Assembly: GCA_029204225.1 (NCBI GenBank)
Contig: MU832648.1
Coordinates: forward strand, 1-64,000
Reading direction: 5' to 3'
Length of the DNA: 64,000 nt
Source of the DNA: Diphasiastrum complanatum
Lineage: Eukaryota; Streptophyta; Lycopodiopsida; Lycopodiales; Lycopodiaceae
Both the position numbers and the translations under genes were made by a program. Positions 33,600-44,099 of the stretch are shown here, one piece after another; the first letter of the stretch is position 1; each line of letters starts with the position of its first letter. The notes under the pieces were generated by a model. That model saw only the letters and a program-made list of their open reading frames with translations. It did not search any database and was not told where the DNA came from.

Positions 33600-34680
33600 T
33601 ACAGAAGTCTTTGATGAGACAATCCAAGACTACACCCATCGGATCTACCACCTAGTAAAGGATTTTAATCCACTGATTCTTGAACAGGTCATCATGGCAA
33701 AATACCATGCTGGACTACCCAAAAAGAACAGATCTAATATGGTAGATTTAGCATCCTATTTTCACTTGTACAACTCTGTAGGGATGCTGCCATGAAATTG
33801 CAGATCTTCCAGAGATGATGGATTTTTCCTACCACATTGCTGAATCATCAGATGGAAAATTAGAGGAACAAGAGTCATCAACAAGCGACAATCAAACAAG
33901 AATGGAACCCCATGGAAGACAACGAAGTGGAGCAGAGGCAAGTGGATCAGGTGCAACAAGTGACCAAGTACTTCAATTTCTGGTTGTCAGCAAGCTTATG
34001 CACACCCACTCAAGTTTCTTGAGAAGGACGAATGTACACGCTACTTGGGAGATCATCTGAGTACAAGATGTTCAATTAAGAATCCGTGATACAGACAAAA
34101 TGCGGAGCAGAAAGTTCGACAATAAAATCCAAAGGTTTAAAGGTCAAAAGCAGAATCAAGTCAACAAGGAGCTCGTCAGGTGGATGGATGTCAAATCGGT
34201 CCATCTAAATCACGAGTTTTTCCAATACAAAGTGGCCAAGTGGAAGTATTGGTCATATCATCTTACATATCCGAACTTACAAGAAGACCATAATAGCTTG
34301 CCAGTTTATTTTGTGGAAGATTCTAAGGGGTGTCCATTACCTGTGTATGCTTATCAACTCAGAGGAGATGGTATAGTGCACATGATGGTATGATGCTTTG
34401 GATGTAGAGGAAGACATTGCCGAGCCGAATGTCCACATCGAGGTGATCCATCAACATTCGAACCTTGGTGTTCACAATGCGGAGTTACCCATCCATGCTT
34501 GGATTGTCCAATGCTAAATTCACAAATAGCTAGGAGGTATTTGGCTTATGTAGACCGACATGCACCTGTGTTGACCAATCCACCTACAAAAAGAATGCAC
34601 TACAAATGAAAAACCCTAGTGCCATTGAGGTATCAAACAATTGAGAAAGAAGTCAATTTGCCAAAAGTTTAAAAGTACAC
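33600..34680 (+). pseudogene. Gypsy gag with two zinc knuckles (element 4)
   Basis: Frame from 33606 reads FDETIQDYTHRIYHL and MAKYHAGLPKKNRSNMVDL, typical of gag. It shifts at about 33795 to a linker frame (33815-34060) and then 34100-34393. After a stop at 34391 two CCHC knuckles follow, CFGCRGRHCRAECP and CSQCGVTHPCLDCP, both CX2CX3HX4C. The knuckle pair resembles those in Gypsy 2 and Gypsy 3. The element breaks off at about 34740; no protease or pol follows. Confidence 0.78.
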
Positions 34681-34829
34681 AAATACACTCACGAGTAGAC
34701 CAACAACAACATCATAGAAGATAGAGCTGGTAGAATCTATGAAACCAATGGTAATTGAGGAAGTAAAAAAGGCCTTAAGACGAATACATACAAGAGTATC
34801 CTAAGAGCTGATACTATTTTATACTGGCA

Positions 34830-35790
34830 ATGCGAGTCATCTATGGATTTCTATCTAAATCTACCATCTCTTATTACCAATATGTGGGTCACGAACATCT
34901 CAAAATGTTACGAGAACATACCCTTAGATGGCCCATAAGGTTTAAAAACTATTATAAAAAAGACAATAAAATACGCCTTTAAATATTCCAGACATGAACT
35001 TATGTATTTCAAATGGAATCACTTATGCGAGATTTTCAATTGATCATGGAATAAAAACAATCACAAGAATGGCACACTCTTGATATAAACCTACTCTATC
35101 AATGGAATGATTTTTTGATTGATAATTGTATTGTCAGACTAGGGAATAAAACCTGGAGACAAGTATGAGGTATTTTTATGGGTTTTTCCTATTCAGCTAC
35201 GTGGTGCAATTGGTATCTATCCTTCTTTGAAGCACAATTTATTAAGAGACTTGCTAAATTGGGCTTGACCTCTTTCATGAATGACTTTCGACATTCTTTC
35301 AGATATATAGATGACATTTGCTTCATTAATAATCCTAATATCAAAATTTTTATGGACAATACACAGGTAAGGAACCCTAAAAACCCTTTTTGGATCTATC
35401 CCCTAGACTTTCTAGAAATAGAAAGAAAAGTAACTAAAAAAACAAGATCAGCTTTCTAAATATATCTATTACCTTTGACCGTGAATCCGGTCTTACTTGC
35501 CTTTCAAAATATGACAAAAGAAGAGAATTACCCTTTCCATACTTATAGTATATACATCTGGCTTCGAATAGACCAATCTATAATTCATATAAGGTTATCG
35601 TTTCACAGGTCATTGCCGCAATGTACTACTGTAGCAAGCAAGAGATGTTTTTTAACGAGGTTGGAATTCTTGTTGATGCTTTTTAAAAAATGGATTTATG
35701 AGAGAGAAGCTCTGTTGTATCATCAATAATTTGCTTACTTCTGAATCATTTCCCAGTTTGTCATACACTTTACCACATGACATTGATGGT
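34830..35790 (+). pseudogene. Penelope/telomerase-like reverse transcriptase, decayed
   Basis: Pieces in three frames line up in RT order: NISKCYENIPLDG (34886-34925; the usual Asp before the motif is Asn); QV-stop-GIFMGFSYS, matching the QxxGxPMG...S motif (about 35159-35190); YLSFFEAQFIKRL; FRYIDDICFINN with the YIDD active site (within 35178-35459); IYPLDFLEIE; ISITFDRESGL; SKYDKRRELPFPYL; and YKVIVSQVIAA. The G-PMG box, and the IYP-LEI plus YDKR motifs after the active site, are not found in Copia, Gypsy or L1-type RTs. They fit Penelope-like elements or a related RT group. Stops and frameshifts show it is dead. No GIY-YIG endonuclease was recognised. Confidence 0.55.
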
Positions 35791-35863
35791 GGGCAATTAG
35801 CTATCCCTTACGGGGAGCTAACTGCCCTCGAAGGGATTCACTAAATGCGGATCGATTGGTGGA

Positions 35864-35986
<123 letters not shown>

Positions 35987-36479
35987 GAATGTTCCTTTGT
36001 TTTATTTCACCCTACTACACTAACGGAAAAGTGGGCAAATACCGACGTACCACTCCTCAAGTTGTCAATGTTTTTTTACATTATACCCTTGCATATGATA
36101 AACTCTATTCTTAACTAAGAGGGTTTCCCACAAAAATTTGAAATGGTTTGTTTTGTTTAAAATAAATTGGAGGGAAATGGAATTTCCCACTCCCACTCAC
36201 TCCTTCCAGGTTACTACCTTATTGGACACTATAAGTGCATACTCTTTTAGACACTTTGGCTCTACCACACTGGTGAAGAAGTTTTCTCCTCTGTCACATG
36301 CTGAAAGTGTGCCCTACATGCTTACGGATCAACAATTTGCTAGCTTACGGTATGCATCCTCTTCTCTTTTACACTCCTTTCGTATTTGCTCTACTCTCTT
36401 GGTAAGAATGCTTTGATAACCTTCTGCTTCTTTGTGCTACTCATCACTCTAAGCTGTATAGAGGTTGTGATAGGTTAAA

Positions 36480-36990
36480 GATGCATTGAAGTCCAGTGAT
36501 GGACATCAACGATACTTCTTGATAATTGAAACCGTCCATACTGTCTCAATAGGCAGCGATGGACAGTTTGGTTTATGTGATAATCCTCTCATAATGCAGG
36601 TGATAACAATGATATAGTAACCATCTTTCAGAGCAATAACTTGCTCTATATGGCTTAGAAGACAACGATGGAGGGTTGCTTCACTTATTCACATATCGTT
36701 CACAGTTTTTGTGAATAGGTTGGGCGCTGTCCACAGATCGCTACCTACTATCTAATATATGGTTGATAATAAATATTTTTATGTTCTATCCAACGATGGA
36801 TAGTATATGCATGTTGGACTTACATATACTCACTGATATGCACATCAGCGATGGATAGGAGGATCATCTTCTTTTCATAGACTAATACTTCAAGATCATC
36901 GGTGGCTGTCTGGACCATAAATTTACGCTATCTGTTCATAGAATTTTTCACATTAATATCCTCCTCCAACCAACGATGGAAGAATGGACA
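36480..36990. repeat. Degenerate minisatellite with CGATGGA core
   Basis: The core (A/G)CGATGGA or a one-base variant appears at about 36496, 36555, 36665, 36793, 36848 and 36973. Spacings are about 55-64 bp or twice that, with worn versions near 36607 and 36897 filling gaps. The rest of each unit is poorly conserved. Confidence 0.5.
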
Positions 36991-36999
36991 CATTTAAGC

Positions 37000-38390
37000 T
37001 TATTTTTGACATATGTGCTATCTTTAAATATGTCCATAGATCTTTTGATCTTCCAGTACGAAACTAATGGTATCTCATGCTGTAGTTTCATTATATTGCT
37101 CCGGCCTCTCCAGAATACTACTTGGTTCATTTTTGAACCCACTACTCATTATCGCAAGGTATGCAACCAACTGGATCTCTACAATGCAAGTTAACTAGCA
37201 TAGTCAGAAGATGTCTTGTAAATGCTTTCTATATAGCTCTCCATAGCAATATGCTAAAAAAATGTGTCTCTTGGCTTTTCTATGATCTAAAAGAAAAAGA
37301 ACTCCCTCGCTTAAAAACTACTACGACTACCTCTCAAGAAGCTATGTCTACTCCCATTTAGGTACGCCTTCTAAGTTTCAACAAACTCTTCGCAATTTTG
37401 GTAAGTATGGTAGGTTGACTCTATATAGTCTATGATATATCAAAGCTTCTATACTGGTTCAATTGTTCTCTCCTCTTTTTCTTTTCCCTTAAAAAAGAAG
37501 AAGAAAGGGAAACGACATAAGACCACATGCAAGTCAAACTAAATCAACCAGAAATAAGAATTGGTCACTGAAAGTAACTGTGATCACTCCAATAATACAA
37601 TCTTAGACAACATGAATATGCGTACGAATCATAGTCTCTACTAAAGAATTAGAATGACACAGATCTGTCCTAATATTTAATATAAACATTGACAGTCTCT
37701 TACTCAGTGTTAATCACATCTTTCCTATACAGTGTCCTGATATCGTGGATGGTATGTCATTCCGATATAGCATTCATGGTAACATTTCACCTTACCCCTG
37801 TCGGTATTACTTTAGACTCTTGGTGAGATACAACTGGAAAGCATGGATTTGCTCAGGAGTCTGGATAACAGTGCGTGACTTACCTTACTCTATAAGGGTC
37901 ACTTTGGTCAATATAGTATGGACTTGCTCTAATACCAGCACACGTGTTTACACCAGGCCTTTTGGCTAAGTAAAACTTAAAATAGTTTAAACTTTTCATA
38001 CTCCTTTTTGTTTAAAACGAATTGATATGGACCAATTATCAGTATGGCATTCGCCCTGATACGATGATATAATGGCTTGGCCTATCGCTAACACATCATA
38101 TGTATGGGAAAATTGGACTATGTTTTAAAATGCTATTCAAAGCTGTTAAGTAGTGTAACTTCTTTTATACATGAATAACAACTATTGTTCAGCTATGACA
38201 CCTGTCTTCCTCACTGAACTAACTTGAGTGGTTTTGTTTTGTGGGATGGTGGCAGGTATCAGCTATACGTCTTGAAAGTGGTTATGCTTTATGGTGCTTT
38301 CTAGTACTGTATTTTACTTTTCAGCTATATTTTACCTTGTTGGATTACGAATAAAGGCTTCAAAGAGCTTCAGTCTTGCTTTTCAAGAGG
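37000..38390. other. No supported gene
   Basis: AT-rich DNA with short accidental frames on both strands. No LTR, splice or repeat pattern recognised. Confidence 0.4.
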
Positions 38391-38408
38391 AACTAAGTGC
38401 AGTCTTGT

Positions 38409-38492
38409 ATCTCTCTCTCTCTCTCTCTCTCTCTAGATTGCGAGCAGGCGGGAGGCGGGTCTCTCGCTCGATTGGGTCTCTCTCTCTCTCTA
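38409..38492. repeat. Interrupted (CT)n with GC-rich spacer
   Basis: Two short CT runs (about 38410-38434 and 38477-38491) separated by a 40-bp GC-rich spacer containing GCGAGCAGG. A related GCGAGCAAGG follows the second run, so this may be a duplicated unit. Confidence 0.8.
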
Positions 38493-38687
38493 TCGATCGC
38501 GAGCAAGGCTAAGCCAGTGAGCCTACCAATGCCCTCGGAAGTGCTCATTCCCTGTTCTGCTTTTGTGTTATCCTTTGCAGTTTGTAACATGTCCATTATC
38601 TAAAATCTCATTATATGCCTTGAATTATAGGATATAAATAAATGTCATGTCAGAATTTGAGGGTCGTGCATCATTTGGTACAAGCAG

Positions 38688-39238
38688 GCTGATAGTGGTC
38701 ATGACCTGTGGGTGTTTTATTTGTTGTAAGATCAAAAACCATCTGATTTTGGCTAATGCAAGGATTGTAGTGATCTCAAGTCTTGATTCAATGGATATTT
38801 TATTCAAGTGTTTGTCAAAAGGTGCGGTAGATTTCCTTGTGAAGCCCATATGCAAAAATGAGCTTAAGAATTTATGGCAACATGTTTGGAGGAAGTGCCA
38901 TAACGTGAGTTTTTGGTGCTTGGTCACTTCTCTCCACTTCCAGCTTAATGTTTCTATGACTATTGTCTACCCATGTCATATTGGTTTTGATGATTGCATC
39001 ATTGTCAAAGTTTTAAAATCCTAACAAAAACTTTAGCTACTTGACATTTTGATGTATGCACTTGATAGTCTACTGGTAGTAGAAGTGGCAGTGGAAATCG
39101 GATAGGGAAAGTGGAAGGTTTGAAAAACATGAACGACACAGCAAAAAATAGTGATAGTAATGATAATGACAACAATAGTTTGAATCTTGGTGGTGGCAGT
39201 GACAATGGGAGCGGTACACAAGTGGTTTAGTAAAGCGA
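38688..39238 (+). pseudogene. PRR (pseudo-response regulator) gene fragment, PRR7/PRR37-like
   Basis: The receiver-domain end is readable at 38688-38904: CKIKNH, then [20 protein letters not shown], then [20 protein letters not shown], which is near-diagnostic for plant clock PRR proteins. It ends at CATAAC/GTGAGT, a good splice donor (GT at 38905). After about 170 bp of intron, an acceptor at 39078 leads into SRSGSGN...NSDSNDNDNNSLNLGGGSDNGSGTQ, the Ser/Gly/Asn-rich segment that follows the receiver in PRRs. The next residues need a frameshift and then hit a stop. The N-terminal receiver half, the middle region and the CCT domain are absent. Because the intron is kept, it arose by DNA duplication, not by retroposition. 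Confidence 0.8.
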
Positions 39239-39328
39239 GCTTGCTAGTATTTAGATTTGGCAAGAGATAGCTTTCAGCTTTTCATCTTCATATTGATGAG
39301 GCAACTTTCTTCTGCAGAGACTAGACAC

Positions 39329-39739
39329 TCATGAAAGAGCCATCAAAGTGAATAGAAGTTTTGAAAGAGTAGTACTATTTCTTACATCAATTTTACACAT
39401 CAAGATATAACTATAACATGAAGAACCAAATAGAATGTGAATGAAATGATTTTTCCATGTTTCAAATTTCGAACTTTCTGAAAAATTACGGCAACCAAAG
39501 AATAAATGTGAGTATTGATGACCATTTGCTTGCTTGTCTCCTCCAACTTTGTCCTTTCTTGAGATGTCTCCACCATAAAACTCCATGAATGAGCCTCCAT
39601 CTCCATCTTGCCACAAGATATCATCAACTCTTGATGACTTGGCCATAAATGAGTGAAATAATGAACCTCCAATAGCATCATTTCCATTAGCAAAACCAGC
39701 CAAGAATGCTAGTACAACTCCAACATCAAAATAATGCAA
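39329..39739 (-). pseudogene. 3'-most coding-like part of copy B, unknown
   Basis: 136-aa frame matching copy A 7160-7550: FDVGVVLAFLAGFAN, HSFMAKSS, DDILWQDGDGGS, GGDISRKDKVGGDKQANG, and ILMCKIDVRN near the end. The last residues (after IDVRN) lie beyond the homology, where copy B is truncated. No family recognised. Confidence 0.45.
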
Positions 39740-40091
39740 ATCAATGTAGCTAGTTTTACCATATCTTCAATTTGCACACATTCACAAACATGAGATAAAA
39801 CAGGTAACAATACTTCCTTGCTGCTCCTTTGACCTTTCTTGAGTCTTCAAACACCTGCAAAAACAGATCCATAACATATTTGCCAAATAAGTTTTCATGC
39901 TCTTGACTAGCTCCAAATTGCCACCTTTCTTTTTTGTGTTGTTAAAGCCGTTTGAGACCAACCTCTTGATCTTCTACTTGACCATCAAAGCCATTGACTA
40001 AGACCTCTTTTTTAAATCCGTTAGTTGATTTTACAACATGAAAACCATAAGAATCAATATCCACTTGCATAGCATAATCTACACAAGAAGA

Positions 40092-40802
40092 TTATCCAAA
40101 ACATGTGAGTAAAGCAAAGTGAGTCACTTCCACTTGCTCAACTTTCTCTTGAATATCAAAGATATGAATATCTTTAGACCTGAACCTCTGGAAATACTCC
40201 CTCTCAAACATATGATATAGATCCAACAAGATCTCATCTGATCTCAAATTTTCACAAAGGTTAGTGAAAACAATGCCACCAATGTCACCATCATAAATCA
40301 AAAGATAGATTCCAAAATTTTCATCCATGAAGTAGAGTAGGCAAAGATGAGTATCAAACCGAATAAATCCAGCCTTCTTGAGTACATAACAAACCTCAAT
40401 AAGCTCACCAATGAGATCTCCCTTTCCTTGAAGATATTGCCTCTCGATTTGCTCTATGTAGTCTTCTCCAACCAACCTTTTGCCATCTTGATCATGAGTG
40501 ATCAATTTATAATCATAGAATCCTTTGAGTTGATGAAGAGATGTGAGATCCATGCCTTGGATTTTCCCAAGAACCAATCTTCCATTGCTCTTTCCTTCAT
40601 AAGACTCCCTCTTATTGATTGCATCATAAGAAGTAGAAACCTCAAAAACATTAGAAGCCATGAAAAAAATCATTAGTACCTTCAACATAAGGATGATTGA
40701 AGTACTCTCTTTTTTCAAACAAGAACTTCTACTCAATGTTTTAGGTAATGACTCATATGATAACGATTCTTTTTCACTATCATTTAGAATGACATCATTC
40801 AA
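40092..40802 (-). CDS. Unknown 236-aa ORF of copy B
   Basis: Longest intact frame of the family-specific segment. Residues about 35-53 form a hydrophobic stretch (SIILMLKVLMIFFMASNVF) preceded by basic residues, suggesting a signal anchor if it is made. The rest is mixed and acidic, with KIQGMDLTSLHQLKGFYDY, LITHDQDGKRLVGEDY, GELIEVCYVLKKAGFIRFD and FGIYLLIYDGD. It matches copy A over its full length apart from indels. No domain is recognised. It occupies the place of integrase-RT in a normal Copia, and could be captured host sequence or an accessory ORF. Confidence 0.5.
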   Translation of the reverse strand: MNDVILNDSEKESLSYESLPKTLSRSSCLKKESTSIILMLKVLMIFFMASNVFEVSTSYDAINKRESYEGKSNGRLVLGKIQGMDLTSLHQLKGFYDYKLITHDQDGKRLVGEDYIEQIERQYLQGKGDLIGELIEVCYVLKKAGFIRFDTHLCLLYFMDENFGIYLLIYDGDIGGIVFTNLCENLRSDEILLDLYHMFEREYFQRFRSKDIHIFDIQEKVEQVEVTHFALLTCFG

Positions 40803-41090
40803 AGTGACTTGTGGCTATCTCCCTCACCAAGTCTCTTGATAGAACCATTTGATCTACCCTCTTTATGGAGACATGTGACTCCACTTGCTGCAAAAATGAC
40901 TTTCTTGGACTCACAAAAGAGTGTAGAAGAACCACTTCCTTCGTGCATGCACCTAGCAACATCTTTTTTCATATGATCAAAGAAATCATTAACAACAATC
41001 TTTTCAAAGGAAGAACCTTCACCTCCATTGACGAAGTTAGCTCTTTCCTTACCTTTTGCAAGATTGCACTTGCCATGAAAAACCAGTGAC
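40799..41090 (-). pseudogene. Copy B linker between pre-integrase and unknown ORF
   Basis: C-terminal half of the frame 40799-41371. It contains GKERANFVNGGEGSSFEK, FFDHMKKDVARCMHEG and ESKKVIFAASGVT, all matching copy A 8620-8930. It overlaps the start of the 236-aa ORF by four bases in another frame. The upstream half of this frame is out of phase with the pre-integrase frame. Confidence 0.4.
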
Positions 41091-41600
41091 TCAACCATTG
41101 TTATCCTCATAGCTAGCCAAGTCAGCACAAAGATGAACATCTCCAAGAAGCATATTAGTTCTTGACCTAGATCTAGCATAAGGAAGCTTGTTAGACTTTG
41201 CATAAGATCCACCAATCTTATTGATGGTAAAAGAGAACTTTGGAAAGTTAAGACCAATCTCCTTTTCCATTCCATCCTTTTTGTTAGCATAACAAAAAGC
41301 ATCAAATTTGAAAAGTCTACCTTGTCTATTGCCCCTAGCAACCAATGATTTCTTCCTTTGTAATGAAACAAGCATCACCGCCAAACTTTACCATGTATCT
41401 TCTGAATAATTTGACCAACTCTTAACAAATTCTTTGAAGTTTTGCTTTCATATTAGTAAAAAGACAAATAGGAATTGAACCAATACCTTCAGTCCCACAC
41501 TTACCACCATTGGCCACATGTATCACTTTCTTGGATCCATCACAAGTGACCAAAAAAGTATAGAACTCCTTGTGACTAGTCATGTGTGAACTAGCTCTAC
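41091..41600 (-). pseudogene. Copia protease and pre-integrase region (copy B)
   Basis: Two frames. 41422-41600 gives RASSHMTSHKEFYTFLVTCD and ANGGKCGTEGIGSIPICL (protease; the DSGA Asp is beyond the break). 41091-41384 gives SLVARGNRQGRLFKFDAF and then the family-specific NKIGGSYAKSNKLPYARSRS and MLLGDVHLCADLASYEDN. An indel near 41400 separates them. It corresponds to 8910-9389 of copy A and extends further upstream. Confidence 0.83.
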
Positions 41601-41854
41601 TATAGTTATGGACTCTGCTCATTACATTCGCCGCGTCCATTTACATTTACTTTACTTTATGCATAAGCAGGCCTTGGGCCCTCTTTTATTCATTAGTGAC
41701 ACTTAGACTATATGGTTGGCCTTTGGCCTTATTATTCATTATTAGTCCATTTGGACATACTATTGGAGAGTGGGGGCCTTCTTGGAGGGCACACTATTTT
41801 CCCTCCCAGTTGGGCCCTAGCCACCGGAAGCTTGCTTTTAGGGCTTCCTCTTGG

Positions 41855-41863
41855 CTATAAGTA
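41855..41863 (+). promoter_or_regulatory. TATA-like box in Copia 5 LTR
   Basis: CTATAAGTA, about 190 bp before the LTR end. The spacing is plausible for a U3 promoter followed by R/U5. Confidence 0.4.
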
Positions 41864-41950
41864 GGGAAACTGTGTCATTTGTTATTCAGCTGATGATATT
41901 GATCTCTCTCTTTAGTCTCCTTAATCTCTCTCTTTCCTACTTTCTAGGGT

Positions 41951-42012
41951 TAAGTCTTGCTTATGTGCTGCTTTCATAGCCTAAGTCTTGCTTATGTGAT
42001 GCTTTCATAGCT
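41951..42012 (+). repeat. 31-bp tandem duplication in LTR
   Basis: TAAGTCTTGCTTATGTG followed by CTGCTTTCATAGCC is repeated once with one or two differences (41951-41981 and 41982-42012). Confidence 0.9.
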
Positions 42013-42046
42013 TAGCTCTAGATCAGCTATGGCTCTATTCGTAACT

Positions 42047-42058
42047 TGGTATTAGAAC
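42047..42058 (+). other. Primer-binding site of Copia 5, mutated
   Basis: TGGTATTAGAAC, two transitions from the initiator tRNA-Met site TGGTATCAGAGC. Both are C-to-T or G-to-A changes. Confidence 0.7.
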
Positions 42059-42081
42059 ACTTTTCTGGGCACTAATTTTTC

Positions 42082-42713
<632 letters not shown>

Positions 42714-42774
42714 GCCTCCTATCCAAAAATCATCCCAATTTCGTAATCGTTTGCTATTCCAAATCGCCAAAATC

Positions 42775-42970
42775 CTGTAGGCTATTCATCGCTGCCCCAG
42801 CCCTTCCGACTTGTCACTTTTGCCTATTATTTTATCCGTTTTCAACCATCTTTCACAATTTATCAAAAGGCTCTCCAGCGCCTATTCTCAACCACATTTC
42901 ATAGAATTCCGATTCCGTTTGATATTCCAATTTGACATTTCCCTCTTGGTTGTCCAGCGCATTTTTACAG
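42775..42970 (+). repeat. Degenerate continuation of the 79-bp array
   Basis: Core remnants at about 42779, 42867 and 42947, spaced 88 and 80 bp, the same period as the array before the CT tract. Confidence 0.65.
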
Positions 42971-43139
42971 CCTTCATTTTCACTTTTTCCATTTGCTGAT
43001 TCCCGTCCAATCACTGGTCTCAAATTCTCGAGGAGCGCAACTTCGGTTGGCATAGAATTGGGCTTGAGTTCGATCTAATACTTTCCCTAGCCACTTGCAA
43101 CATTTTCTGCATATCATGCAAGAAATCCGCTGCAGCTTG

Positions 43140-43560
43140 AACCTTGCGGTCTGAAGCAAGGTCCGAGGGCTTGGTACGATATAATAAATCGTTTCTTGCT
43201 GCAACACGAGTTTACCTCCTGTGTTGCAGATTCAGATGTGTATTTTAAACGAAAAGGACCAAGCTATGTCATAATAGCACTATACATTGATTCCCTAATC
43301 ATCAGCAATTCAAATCAGTTACTACTAGAAACCAAATCCTTACTCTCATCAGAGTTCGAGATGACTGATTTAGGTCCAGTCCATTACCTTCTCGGTATGG
43401 AGATCAGCAGAATCGCGTGAGCAGAAGGATCACCATAAGGCAACAATCTTATCTAATCAATGTACTTCGCAGATACGACATGGAGGATTGCAAACCCATA
43501 GATACTCCTATGGATCCAGGATGCAAGCTATCCAAAGACATGTGCTTATAAAAGCTATGA
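43140..43560 (+). pseudogene. Copia reverse transcriptase fragment (element 5)
   Basis: Reads LKQGPRAWYDIINRFLLQHE, then SDVYFKRKGPSYVIIALYID, where the YVDD active-site box has become YIDS. EMTDLGPVHYLLGMEIS, and after a frameshift RRYDMEDCKPIDTPMDPGCK, follow. It lies 1 kb after the LTR/PBS, so gag, protease and integrase of this element are deleted. Confidence 0.85.
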
Positions 43561-43826
43561 GCTTATTACTGACAATCAGTTTTAAAGAAAGAATCGATGC
43601 TTGAAAGCGTCTACAATGTCTGTCTCTCTGTAAATCATTATAAGAGACCCACTCAGAGCCACTTACTTAATTAAATTACGATGGTCATCTATATATAATT
43701 TATGTTTGTGCAGATGAGTGTACAAAGAAGATGGTAAGAAGCCGTTGTGCCGTTTGGATGAGATTGTGGATGCTTCCTCCCCAACTTGCATCAGAATATC
43801 CACTGAGCCAATGGAGATTGTTGATG

Positions 43827-44081
43827 TCAACTTCCCCATAGCAGATGCACTGGTCCGGAGTAGCTCAAATATATCTCATGACTCTTATAAGAGCTTCCAA
43901 TGGGTGATTTAGCCATGAATTGGCTTAATGAGCTGATTGCAAAAGCGATATCAGGTCTTGTGCAGACCATTGTGTACATGAGAGATCCAAGTATCAATTG
44001 ATATGGATACTCTCTCATTTGCTCTTCTTCTTGCTTGGTCATAGAACATTGGTCCTTCGACAATCGTAGGCTTGGATCCAT
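43827..44081 (-). pseudogene. Copia RT-RNase H connection fragment, opposite strand
   Basis: 84-aa frame with MDPSLRLSKDQCSMT, LGSLMYTMVCTRPDIAFAIS and SLSQFMA, the segment that directly follows the RT thumb in Copia. It begins, in RT coordinates, almost where the plus-strand fragment (43140-43560) ends but lies in the opposite orientation. Confidence 0.85.
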
Positions 44082-44099
44082 GTTAGTGTTGTTTCTTTC

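Larger units (their letters stand above)
39372..41600 (-). mobile_element. Recombinant Copia relative, copy B
   Basis: Same order as copy A: protease active-site piece at 41530-41600, pre-integrase region (41091-41384), then 1.7 kb of family-specific coding-like sequence to 39372. It is cut on the left before the polypurine tract and on the right by a Copia LTR (about 41600). It retains a longer open frame (40092-40802) than copy A. Confidence 0.78.
41600..42045 (+). repeat. LTR of Copia 5
   Basis: About 445 bp between the break in copy B and a PBS-like sequence. It has a TATA-like CTATAAGTA at 41855-41863 and a 31-bp tandem duplication at 41951-42012. The exact start is uncertain because no second LTR is in view, and the expected terminal CA is worn (CGTAAC). 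Confidence 0.65.

Noticed and set aside
38291-38603. Frames upstream of the PRR fragment as its missing exons
   Set aside because: They are dominated by CT-derived Leu/Ser runs and show no receiver-domain motif.
40092-40802. Envelope-like protein
   Set aside because: The hydrophobic segment is near the N-terminus and there is no cleavage site, coiled coil or C-terminal anchor. The position follows the pre-integrase region, not RNase H or integrase, so an env call is unsupported.
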